From assembly GCA_015039365.1 (NCBI GenBank), contig WION01000254.1, positions 1-64,000 of the forward strand: a DNA stretch of 64,000 bases, read 5' to 3'. How positions within the stretch are numbered: the first letter of the stretch is position 1; the number at the start of each line of letters is the position of its first letter. A program made the position numbers and the translations under genes. This document shows, one piece after another, positions 19,627-29,400 of this stretch. The DNA comes from Amanita rubescens (taxonomy: Eukaryota > Basidiomycota > Agaricomycetes > Agaricales > Amanitaceae). The notes under the pieces were generated by a model. It did no database searches, was not told the DNA's origin, and saw only the letters and a list, made by a program, of their open reading frames with translations.

Positions 19627-22107
19627 CACCTGTCACTCCGACAAATCAAGTCTTATTAGACTTGGATAGATAGGCCTTCGCCAAATCTAGTTAGATGGTG
19701 TTTTTTTCTGTGAGGGCTTCCTTCAATAAACCTGCAGACATGTAATGCAATATAACAAGTTTTAAGTCCATTTTCCCACACCAAGGCCAAAATTGCCATT
19801 TCAGGAAGGTGGGGAGAGATGTTTGCACCTATTTGTACATGTTATGAGATGGAAATTAGATTAAAAGCAAGGGACAAAGGCATAATTGCCTTATTTGGTA
19901 AGATATCCAGATTCCAAATAAGAGTGCAAGGTGACATTCCCACGCATGTTTTCAGGGTCGAATTTCCTAAAAAGGAAATGATGACATAATTTCAGGGTCA
20001 ATCAATTGTGTAGCTTTGGTCAGTGGCTTTCTAAATGTGGTTGCATGATGGTGTTTGGTGCTGATTTCATTGAGATATTTGCTAATTGATTTTCAGGGTC
20101 AAATTTCCTAAAAAGGAAATGATGACATAATTTCAGGGTCAATCAATTCTGTAGCCTTGGTCAGTGGCTTTCTAAATGTGGTTGTATGATAGTGTTTGGT
20201 GCTGATTTCATTGAGATATTTGCTAATTGATTTTCAGGGTCAAATTTCTAAAAAAGGAAATTGATAATTTAATGTGTGCTGTAGGGTCCAGTGGCGCATT
20301 TCCCAAAATGGAAATAGCGCCCTTCGGCCTTGCCATTTTGGGAAATATCTGCTCACTGTCAGTGGTGATGAGCAGCAAGAAATGGCAGTATCTCCCTTAA
20401 TACTGAATACTTTTGTGGCGCGTTTTTTGGAACATATTCCTTATATGTATATGCACTTATCCACTATGTTAGAATGTAAAAAATGCGAATGGTTTCTGTC
20501 AGAATGCAACATGTCTTGCTCACTGTTGACAACAGTGAGGAGCCACAAATGACAATATCTCCATCAATACTGGTTATTTCTGTGGCGCTTTTTTTGGTAT
20601 GTCCCCATTAGGGATCTAGGAAGGTGTTTGGCATGTCAGAATGCAAATAGTATGCACAAATCATGCCACAAATAAATTTGGTGTGCTCACTGTCTGTCAC
20701 AATGAGCAGCCATATCTCCACAAAACAAGATCTTCCTGTGGCGCTTCTTTGGACTTTGATTTCTTATGATAACAGAGTGTCATTCAGGGTGTCTGGAAGC
20801 AGATTGCCTGGCCAATTAATGTGTAACTTTTAATTTCATGATAAGAGTCTGAACATGATACAGATTGAGTGGGTGACAAGTTAACATATCAGGATAAATG
20901 GGACATTTCACTTGATCTTGCCTAGGGATCCTCTATTGAGACCTTCCTAATGTTTATCTTTGCTAGGTATGATGCCAAATCCAAAAAAGCGCCACAGGAA
21001 GATCTTGTTTTGGTGTAGATATGACTGCTCATTGTGGCAGACAGTGAGCACACCAAATTTATTTGTGGCATGATTTGTGCATACTATTTGCATTCTGACA
21101 TGCCAAACACCTTCCTAGATCCCTAATGGGGACATACCAAAAAAAGCGCCACAGAAATAACCAGTATTGATGGAGATATTGTCATTTGTGGCTCCTCACT
21201 GTTGTCAACAGTGAGCAAGACATGTTGCATTCTGACAGAAACCATTCGCATTTTTTACATTCTAACATAGTGGATAAGTGCATATACATATAAGGAATAT
21301 GTTCCAAAAAACGCGCCACAAAAGTATTCAGTATTAAGGGAGATACTGCCATTTCTTGCTGCTCATCACCACTGACAGTGAGCAGATATTTCCCAAAATG
21401 GCAAGGCCGAAGGGCGCTATTTCCATTTTAGGAAATGCGCCACTGGACCCTACAGCACACATTAAATTATCAATTTCCTTTTTTAGAAATTTGACCCTGA
21501 AAATCAATTAGCAAATATCTCAATGAAATCAGCACCAAACACTATCATACAACCACATTTAGAAAGCCACTGACCAAGGCTACAGAATTGATTGACCCTG
21601 AAATTATGTCATCATTTCCTTTTTAGGAAATTTGACCCTGAAAATCAATTAGCAAATATCTCAATGAAATCAGCACCAAACACCATCATGCAACCACATT
21701 TAGAAAGCCACTGACCAAAGCTACACAATTGATTGACCCTGAAATTATGTCATCATTTCCTTTTTAGGAAATTCGACCCTGAAAACATGCGTGGGAATGT
21801 CACCTTGCACTCTTATTTGGAATCTGGATATCTTACCAAATAAGGCAATTATGCCTTTGTCCCTTGCTTTTAATCTAATTTCCATCTCATAACATGTACA
21901 AATAGGTGCAAACATCTCTCCCCACCTTCCTGAAATGGCAATTTTGGCCTTGGTGTGGGAAAATGGACTTAAAACTTGTTATATTGCATTACATGTCTGC
22001 AGGTTTATTGAAGGAAGCCCTCACAGAAAAAAACACCATCTAACTAGATTTGGCGAAGGCCTATCTATCCAAGTCTAATAAGACTTGATTTGTCGGAGTG
22101 ACAGGTG
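19627..22107. mobile_element. 2.48-kb palindromic foldback element
   Basis: Begins CACCTGTCACTCCGACAAAT and ends with its reverse complement, flanked by the 8-bp duplication CAGTCCCG (19619-19626 and 22108-22115). The two arms (about 19627-20755 and 20975-22107) are near-perfect inverted copies of about 1.13 kb around a spacer of about 220 bp. Each arm holds a direct duplication of about 143 bp beginning TTTTCAGGGTC. No protein-coding frame is evident. The 8-bp duplication suggests mobilisation by a hAT-type or similar transposase. Its transcript would be a 1.1-kb hairpin. Confidence 0.92.
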
Positions 22108-22115
22108 CAGTCCCG

Positions 22116-25100
22116 TGCTAATATGCATATTTTGAGGGATGTGATTTGGCTTGAGTGCGTATTCGTGTCGAAAAGGGCATTGATGGCTGCTTTGTTGTCT
22201 GTGACAATGGTTGCGCATTTTATGTCTGTGCGCTGGATAAGCCATGTGAGTGCGATTTCGCAGGCAGCAAGTTCCGCATCAAAAGAAGAAGCAGCAGCGC
22301 ACCACTCCCTTTTTTCCCCGATCCATTGTCCTTCACTCCAGCATACACATGCTGCGGCGCCCCGTCGCTGGCGCCGCCAGAAGGCCCCGTCGGTAAAAAA
22401 GATGACTTGTGATTTCATTTCATCAGACATCCACCGTTTGTATGATGTTAGCCATGTCTTGAAGGAGTCACTGTTCTTCTTCGGAGCGTCCATGTTGAGG
22501 AAGGAGATCCTTGTCAGGTAAGTGTCAAGGACCCTGTCCCCGGGTTTTGCTTCGTTGTGATATGGTTCGAAGTATTCTTGGATTTGGTCTGTTTTGAGCC
22601 GGATTATGGGGTTGTCATCAGGTAAGTTACGGCGTCGACGCCGTGGGTGGATGTGACAGTAACGGGCTGGGACCGGGTCATAGTGGAATATTTGTCTGAG
22701 AAGATGATTTTCAGGGAGGGTCATAATACGCGCACTGTACTTAGCGAGGCAGATGTTGAACCATAGGGCAAGTGGTGGGATGCCGGAAAGGACTTCTAGG
22801 GCTCCACGTGGAGTGGTGCGGAAAGCGCCGGTGACCCATCTGGTTGCGAATGATTGTACTCTTTCCATTCGTGTAAGGCACTTTTTCGCGCCATCCCCAA
22901 AGGGGGCGTACCATAACGCTAGACCATATGCGAGGATCGGGAGTGCGCATGCTTTGTAGACGACCGCACGTTCTTCCGGCCCGAGTCCGCTGTGCGAGTT
23001 TCCGAGCATCGTGCTAAAGGCTTTGTTAGTATATATTTTCACATGGGAGGTAAAGTTGAGGCGGGAATCAAAGTAGAAGCCCAGATAGCGCCATAAGTCT
23101 GAGGGTGGAACTGTCCACGTCCTTTCTTCCCACTCGAAAGTGAGGGGGGGTTGTTGTTCCTCTTTAAACCTTCGGGTTGGGCTGCTGAGGTCGAATGCGA
23201 AGAAGTGTTTGAGTTCGAGCTTTGTGTGCTCGGAGGTGAGGCCGAAGTAGGAAAGGAAGGTGAGGAGGGTCTTGTATATTGTGGCGAGGAAATCTACATT
23301 TGCTTGCATGGACTCTGAGGAGGTGACCAAGGCACCGTCATTGACGAATGTTAGTATGTTGATGCTTTTGTCCGTTCCCCACTGGAGAGCAAGTGTCAGT
23401 AAAGCTGCGAGATAAAGGGCAGAGAGGATTGGGGAGAGGCCATCTCCTTGAGGGACTCCGACGCTGGCGTCTATGGGTGGGGATGTGTCTGAGCCCCAGC
23501 AATATCGTGTGGTGCAGTTTGAGAAGAAGGCGACCATGAAGTTAGCGATTTTCCTGTTGAAGCCAAATTTGGTCAGTATTGTGAACATTACACGGTGATT
23601 GAGTGAGGGGAAGAACTGAGCGATGTCGAGGGCGAGAATGGTCGTGTGTTGTCCCCGTTCACGAGCTTTGACTATTGTATCCATAAGTATGAGGGCAACG
23701 TCAGTGGTGGCGTGTTTTTGTATGCCGCCGAACTGGCCTGGGTGGAGGAGGTTGTGTTTGTTTGCGTCGTATTGAAGCCGAGCTGCCAGGACCCTCATGA
23801 GGAGCTTGCTGATCGTGTTGAGGAGGGCGATAGGGCGGTATGCTTTGGGGGTTGAGTAATCGTTTTTCTTCGGCTTGGGGATGATGACGCTTTCTGCTTC
23901 TTTGAGCTGTGTCGGCCAAAAACTTTCATCCATGATCCTGTTGTAAAGTTTCATTAGCGCTTTTGTCACATCGTAGGATGAGAGCACTCTTTTGAGTAGC
24001 CGCCACGTAATGTGGTCGTTTCCCGGGGCAGAGGAGTTTGATGTGGATTGTAGGGCAGTGCGGATTTCGTGGACTGCGATGGGGGGGAAATCGTGTTCTG
24101 GGTGTGTAGGCAGCGCGTTGATGAAGTCCCAGTTAATTTCTGAGGCGGCGTTGGTGTTGAACTGCTTGTCAAAAACCCTCCAGAAGTGGTCCGTGCTGGT
24201 GACCGTTTCACCGTTGTCTTTAATCGTCGAAATTGGGGGGGCTTTGCACGCTTTGGTCCATTGAACACCTTCCCAGGGAGCTTTGACGCTTGTCATAGTT
24301 TTCAGCTTTTTCCCAAAGAAAGACTTCTGTGCCGCCTTGACAGCTTTCTGGAAGGCTTTTCGTGCTGCAGGGGAGCATTCTTCTTGGAGGCGGGTTTTGG
24401 CTGCTTCGCAGTCTTTGTCCCACCACATGGAGGGGTTAGATCCTAGTTTTGGGCATCGTGAGTTTTGGCGCCAGGCACGATCGACAGCCCTGTAAATCTC
24501 GTCAAAAACGTTAGCAAGGCTGGAGGAGGAGTTTTCCGCTCCAATGAGGATGGCTAGTTTGATGGTATTGACAAAGTTGTCTTCCTGTTCGCTTCCCCCT
24601 TTTATGTATGGGGAGCCCCGCCAAGTCTTATTGACACCGAGGTCGAGCTTGAGGAGGGAGTGGTCACTCTGTCCCCTGTCTTCTATGCAGTTTTGGTAGG
24701 TCCATTTGTTGTGGCTCAGCAGGGACGTGTGGGCGAAGACGAGGTCGAGGACCGAGGAGCGGTTTTGTTTTGGGTTATGCCACGTTGGTTGCCCGTCTTC
24801 GTTGACTAAGTGGTGGTCGGTGAGCATGAGGGTGTTCAGCAGCTTGATCGCTGTGTCGTCCGCTTCTGTACATTGTGGGTCCCATTCGGGGGAGTGGAGG
24901 TTGAAATCGCCCTGTATGATGGCCACATTTCGGAGGAAGGGGAGGGTCGCAATAAGAGAGTTGACAGCTTCATTGCGGGTGGGCGGACGGTTATAGAGGC
25001 AAACGAAGGTGGCGCTTGATTGGTCAGCGTTTCTGGTAAGGCGAAGGGTCAGTACGTTTGGCGATGGGACCTCGAAGGGGTCCATGAAAAGTGAGAAAAC

Positions 25101-25382
25101 GGGGAGGATACGCTTATTAACATAGATGGCAACCTGGGATTCTGGGAAGGTAGAGCGTTTGTCTACGCAAGCCCACTGGGGGTGGGACGCTGAGCCCATG
25201 AGTGGGTCGCCTTCCTCGTTGGTTGAGGAAGCGAGGTTTCGGACTTTGTAGACCGGGAGTTCCTGGATAAACAAAAGGTCAGTGTTTGCCTGCAAGGTTT
25301 CAAGGAGGGAATGGAGATGGGGCCTGGTTTTGTGGACGTTTTGGAAGGCAAATTTTAGTTCTGAGACGAAGCCTATCGCCAT
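22116..25382 (-). pseudogene. LINE ORF2: endonuclease, reverse transcriptase, RNase H
   Basis: About 1,090 residues from ATG at 25382 to the foldback insertion. Endonuclease motifs: AFQNVHKT, LLFIQELP, QGDFNLHSPEW, SVLDLVFAH, GQSDHSLL. RT motifs: LALDIAQFFPSLNH, GVPQGDGLSPILSALYLA, and TFVNDGAL at the active site. The usual sequence there is FVDD, so the first catalytic Asp has become Asn (about 23340-23355) and the enzyme should be inactive. RNase H begins FFTDGAFW, with FDAELAACEIAL and IVTDNKAAINAL. The protein nicks the target and copies element RNA in place. It starts inside the ORF1 stop codon. Confidence 0.92.
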
Positions 25383-25384
25383 TA
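25380..25384 (-). promoter_or_regulatory. TAATG stop-start overlap between LINE ORF1 and ORF2
   Basis: The ORF1 stop TAA (25384-25382) shares its last base with the ORF2 start ATG (25382-25380). UAAUG overlaps are known to drive coupled translation in the insect LINE SART1. The overlap is seen here; coupling in this element is inferred. Confidence 0.75.
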
Positions 25385-26701
25385 CATTGATGGGTTTGGG
25401 GGGTTGGGGGCGCCGTGCTTGATCTCAGAGGCAACGCGGTTGCAAGCTGCCAGTGATCGTCGTTCTCGGGCGAGGTTTTGCAGCTCTCTGATTTTGCCGT
25501 CATTGTAGTGTGCTGCATAGAAGTTGCATGCGGAACTGGTTGCCTCGTGGTTGTCGCCGCAGTTTATACATGTGGGGGGGCACGGTTGGCCCGATTTGCA
25601 GGAGGTGCATTGAGCAGGGTGGGAGACGGTGGCGTGGTTGCCGCCGCATCGTGCGCAGGTCGCCTGTTGGGATCGGCACCAGTAGGCAGGGTGGCCCCAC
25701 CTCATACATGTGGTGCACTGTTTCGCACTGTTTTTGATGATCCAGGGGAGGCATCGGCGAGGGCCACAGGAGAAGTGTATGGTCGTATTAAGGAGTTTTT
25801 TGCCCACAGATCCTTGGGAGTCATCTGCTACGCTGACGAGGACGACTGCAGTGAGGCCCTTTTTCTGTCCTCTAGGGGTAATGAACTTGGGTTGCTCAAC
25901 GAATTGGACGTCAGCCCAAGCTGGGTGGGACCTGATGTCATTTTCAAGGTCATACTCATCTGTCTCTGAGCCGTCAAAGTTTACCGTGGGGACCGCCGTG
26001 AATTTCAGGAGGGTGGTAGGCGGGCGGTTGGTGATGGTTACCGTGTCGTCGTCAAGGGAGTCGGCTGCTTTCTTCAGGAGCCCTATCATTGCTTCATCAA
26101 GCAGACTGAAACATTGGATGATGAGTGTGCCACGCATGGACCATTTGGCGGAGATGATTGGGTTTATCTTGGTGCATTCTAGTTCTTGGTTGGAGGCTGT
26201 GGTGTTGACAGCCCTGATTATGGATTCCATGAGGAGGTTGCCAGTCTGAGCCCTGAGGGTATCGGTTTTGGCGTTCTTTCCTAGTGAGACATGGAGCTCG
26301 GTGCTTCGGGTGCCACGTATGGTGGGGCGGTGAGCAGGTTTGCCCCCCGACGGGCGCTTGTTCTGGACGACAGTCCATGGGGCTTCAGAATCTATGCAGG
26401 CAATGTTAGCGTATGATCTAAGGGATGAATTGGGAGGGGGCTTAGCCGAGGGCTGGGGGCCCCTGTGTCTGCGTCGCTCTTCTATACCCCTGTTTGTTTC
26501 GGTGTAGGCCGCGCGGATGTCTGCGTCAATGTCCGCAAGGGTGCGGGCCATTCGTTCTTTGGCTTCTTTAGTGGGACCGTTTGTGAGGGAAGAGGCAGGG
26601 GGTTTGTGCTTCCTGTGCTGTTGGTTTGCGTTGACTTGGTTTCCTGCGGCAGGTGTGGGTTTCAGGATCGAGTGCGCTACATTTGCCATTTTGAAGGACA
26701 T
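25382..26701 (-). CDS. LINE ORF1, Gag-like RNA-binding protein
   Basis: 439 residues, intact. The C-terminal third has three cysteine-histidine knuckles: CTTCMRWGHPAYWC, CARCGGNHATVSHPAQC and CINCGDNHEATSSAC (about 25530-25720). Such ORF1 proteins coat element RNA. The N-terminal half is low-complexity and charged. The same frame is open upstream of the chosen methionine into 26715-26780, where a different frame ends, so a longer original ORF1 is possible. Overlaps ORF2 by one base. Confidence 0.85.
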   Translation of the reverse strand: MSFKMANVAHSILKPTPAAGNQVNANQQHRKHKPPASSLTNGPTKEAKERMARTLADIDADIRAAYTETNRGIEERRRHRGPQPSAKPPPNSSLRSYANIACIDSEAPWTVVQNKRPSGGKPAHRPTIRGTRSTELHVSLGKNAKTDTLRAQTGNLLMESIIRAVNTTASNQELECTKINPIISAKWSMRGTLIIQCFSLLDEAMIGLLKKAADSLDDDTVTITNRPPTTLLKFTAVPTVNFDGSETDEYDLENDIRSHPAWADVQFVEQPKFITPRGQKKGLTAVVLVSVADDSQGSVGKKLLNTTIHFSCGPRRCLPWIIKNSAKQCTTCMRWGHPAYWCRSQQATCARCGGNHATVSHPAQCTSCKSGQPCPPTCINCGDNHEATSSACNFYAAHYNDGKIRELQNLARERRSLAACNRVASEIKHGAPNPPNPSM

Positions 26702-26714
26702 TTTGACGAGGGCG

Positions 26715-27650
26715 TCAATATCTGCACCGGGGTTGTTTTGTACATTGTATTTGAGGAGCTGGGAGATACATAGTCTCTGGAGGGGGGGTCCCCCACATCA
26801 CGATAACGCCATCCTGTTCCGCAACAGTGTTGATTGGCCGACGCCTACATGTGGGGTCGTTTGTCAGAGGCGGGGGAGCTGCTGGTCTCTTCGGCTGGTA
26901 CCCGAGGGTGAGGGGGGACGGCGGAGTGGTGGTGGTGTCGATGGCCATGGCTGCTGCTGCTGCTGCATTGTCAGCAGGTTCCTCTTTGGTCTGTGGAGGC
27001 GGGTTTACGCCCTCACCGTTTTCCCGCTCCCTTAGGCATAGCATCAATTCCTGGTTCGCCGTTCGAAGGATTTCCATTTCCTGGCCTTGGCGCCTGTGGG
27101 ACTCTATTTCTTTCTCTAGTTCGTTTGATAACATGTTGTATTCATTCTGTAGCTGGGTGAGTTGTGTGTGAAGGTTCATGGAGGATTTGTCCGCTTTGTT
27201 GGCCTTCGCATTTGCCTGGGAGATGGATTTGGCGAGGTTGTTTGCGTGTTTTTGTTCTCTCTCGAGGTCTAGTCTAAGGTGCCTGTTGTGTTCTTCTATC
27301 TGTTTTATGCGAGAGTTAGCGTCACGGAGATCTGACTTAGTAGAGACAAAGGACTTAGCCATGGATTCGGCCCACGTGTAGACTTCCTCGAGGCTTTGGA
27401 TTTCCGAGGCTTGTTCCCGGAAGCGTTCATCTGATTTCTTGATGGATAGGTCGCCTCCGAGGAGTGTCGGGGAGAAGGTCTCAGCAATGTAGCTGACGAT
27501 GTCTACAATTTGGTCTCTAGACCCACGGGTCCTAAAAGGGGAGATTATGTCAATGATAAGGTAACCGAGAGAGAAAACGTTTGGAGATTCTGAGAGGATG
27601 TCTCGGACCGTTCGTCGGACCGTGTCGATTAGCTTGGGATGTTCAGGTGG
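26715..27650 (-). pseudogene. LINE upstream ORF with coiled coil
   Basis: A frame open from about 27650 to TGA at 26715. Residues around 27360-27060 form a strong coiled coil (SRIKQIEEHNRHLRLDLERE, LTQLQNEYNMLSNELEKEIE), followed by a proline-rich tail. Its end overlaps the start of ORF1 in another frame near a run of seven Gs (about 26778-26784). I suspect one long ORF1 split by frameshifts, giving an N-terminal trimerising coiled coil. A genuine separate ORF cannot be excluded. Confidence 0.6.
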
Positions 27651-28366
27651 GCGGTTGCGTCGGTTCGTAGCGGAGCGGCCGCATTGGTCAGTGCTTCGTG
27701 TTCAGCGTTGATATCTACTGGCGCATCGCAGTTGTTCCCGGTGGGAGGGGGGGTTGGGGCGCCCTGTGTCTCGTGAGCTTTCTGGATGCACATCTTGAGC
27801 GTATTGAGGGGGGTGGTGTCCACCACCGGTTCCGATCCAGGGGTTTTGCAGGGCAGCTTTTCCAGCTGGCGAATTGTGTTGGCCAAAGGGGAGGGGAGTA
27901 GGCCCAAGGGGGTGAAGCGATTTGCGCGGCTGCTTTTACTCTTGCTCTTATGCTTTGGGCGGGGCGTCCTGGGGTCGTATTCGCGTTCTTGGGATTGTGA
28001 GGGCGAAACTGTTTCGATCATGTCGTCATCGTCCGGGGAGTTACCCCAGAACTTCCCTTGGGGGGGGGGAGGACCTCTGTATGGTGAGCCCAGTAGTAGC
28101 TGGTCTTCTGCATTTTTGGCCGCGTCCGTGTAGTGCGGGCTTACGTCATAGCTGATGCTGGAGTCGCGGAGTTTGGCCGGGTCAAGCAGTTGTTGAGTTG
28201 TCGGGTAAAGTAGAGAGGGCAGCGGGGTGGGGGTCCGCGTTGGGCCTTTGGCTACGGAGTCGATGTAGGAGAGCACCGGGGTGGGGGACCTGTCATTGGG
28301 AGGAGTTTTATTAGCGTGGTGGTGGTACGAGGTGGGGTGGGAGGGGGGGCTCCCTCGGTCTGCCAT
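27629..28366 (-). pseudogene. LINE first ORF, disordered proline/serine-rich
   Basis: 245 residues from ATG at 28366 to TAG at 27629. Low-complexity, rich in Pro, Ser and basic residues (RPKHKSKSKSSRANRF). No domain recognised. The next frame (27650 onward) overlaps its end, so it may be the N-terminal part of one long ORF1 interrupted by a frameshift. Bases 28367-28534 are the probable 5' untranslated region. Confidence 0.55.
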
Positions 28367-28555
28367 CCTGGCAACACGAGGAAAAGGAAGGGGGGGTTAA
28401 AAAGGTGAAAGCCGGACTGAGGGGGTTTTCAGGGGCTCTCAGGGTGTGTTGCTTGTAGAGCAGGGTTTTGGATTCTGATTTTCGGTGTGTTTCCCAATCC
28501 GGAAGGAGGTGGTAAAAGGAAAAGAGCCGATGCACCAAAGAGATCACCAAAGAGA

Positions 28556-28809
28556 GAATGAAACCCATTGTTGCTGACCCTTGCCCTCCCACTGCTTAAC
28601 TATGCCCAATTAAATTCACTGCACCCTCTCACACACTCCCACACCTGTACCTACATTAATCATGTTTAGATTATCTTAGAATTCAGATGTTATTTGATTT
28701 TATATGAAAAATGTTACTGTGAGCTGAAATCTTGACTGTTTCCCACATTTCATGGCTCAAAAAATTGGTAAAATAGAGGGTAACAAATGTAGAATAGGTT
28801 CCATGTATG
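28556..28809. other. Satellite remnant and unassigned DNA right of the LINE
   Basis: About 28556-28680 continues the 170-bp repeat into which the LINE inserted. The rest up to 28809 shows nothing recognisable. Confidence 0.5.
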
Positions 28810-28986
28810 TAGGGCTCAAAGGACCGGTCCAAACTGGTCCAAACCGGTTTTTTGCATTTTTTTATTTTTAAAAATCTGAAAAAAGACTGGTCCACTTTAG
28901 GAAGGACCCTGTGTGACCATGGACCAGTCCCAGTCCAAATCCGGTCACAGTCCAGTCTGGTTCCAGTTTTTTTCAGTCCTAATGGA
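28810..28986. mobile_element. hAT-like MITE remnant split by the KDZ element
   Basis: Starts TAGGGCTCAAAGGACCGGTC. Its other end lies past the KDZ transposon at 37298-37316 (CTGGACTTTCAAACATTA), which matches the TAGTGTTTTAAAGTCCAG ends of related MITEs when reversed. The two halves join cleanly across the CTAATGGA duplication. No outer 8-bp duplication is visible. Confidence 0.5.
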
Positions 28987-29245
28987 GAGTACTTTACGCT
29001 TACCCACTGATTCCACACGGAATGTCCCAGTATTCCTAGGATTCCTAGGAAATTCCTAGGAACCATTCCTAGATTCCTAGCTGGACAAAACAAGTTTTCT
29101 ACAGTGTGAATTGGCTGTAAAATTCCTAGACCATTCCTAGCCCATTCCTAATACATTCCTAGTCATTTTGCTAGGAATTCTAGGAGTTTCCTAGGAATAT
29201 GACCACTAGGAATGGTTAGGACTAGGAATATTCCTTGTTATTAAC
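28987..29245 (+). repeat. KDZ left inverted end and subterminal repeats
   Basis: Terminal inverted sequence followed by many copies of ATTCCTAG and CCTAGGA in both orientations. Subterminal arrays like this usually bind the transposase. Confidence 0.8.
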
Positions 29246-29400
29246 AGTATCTTTCATTTCTCACTACATATTGGGTCAAATACATAGCTATTTGTGAGTA
29301 AACGAATGTCCCTGATCTGACCCTGAATTATAGTAATTTTTGTGTATTTTTACAACCTGTTCTGGCATCTCCATTGAGCAAATACTATTGTGGGTGACAC

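Larger units (their letters stand above)
18842..28534 (-). mobile_element. Tad-like LINE (non-LTR retrotransposon)
   Basis: Flanked by a 21-bp duplication beginning CCAAAGAGATC (18821-18841 and 28535-28555). A 26-base T run (18844-18869) is the poly(A) tail in minus-strand view. Order: 5' ORFs, ORF1 with zinc knuckles, ORF2 with endonuclease, RT, RNase H and a C-terminal zinc finger. This is the Tad1 clade layout. Without the palindromic insert (19627-22107) the element is about 7.2 kb and looks full length. Confidence 0.93.

Noticed and set aside
23646..24495. Several plus-strand frames opposite LINE ORF2
   Set aside because: Shadow frames of a GC-rich coding strand; the minus strand has the complete set of endonuclease and RT motifs.
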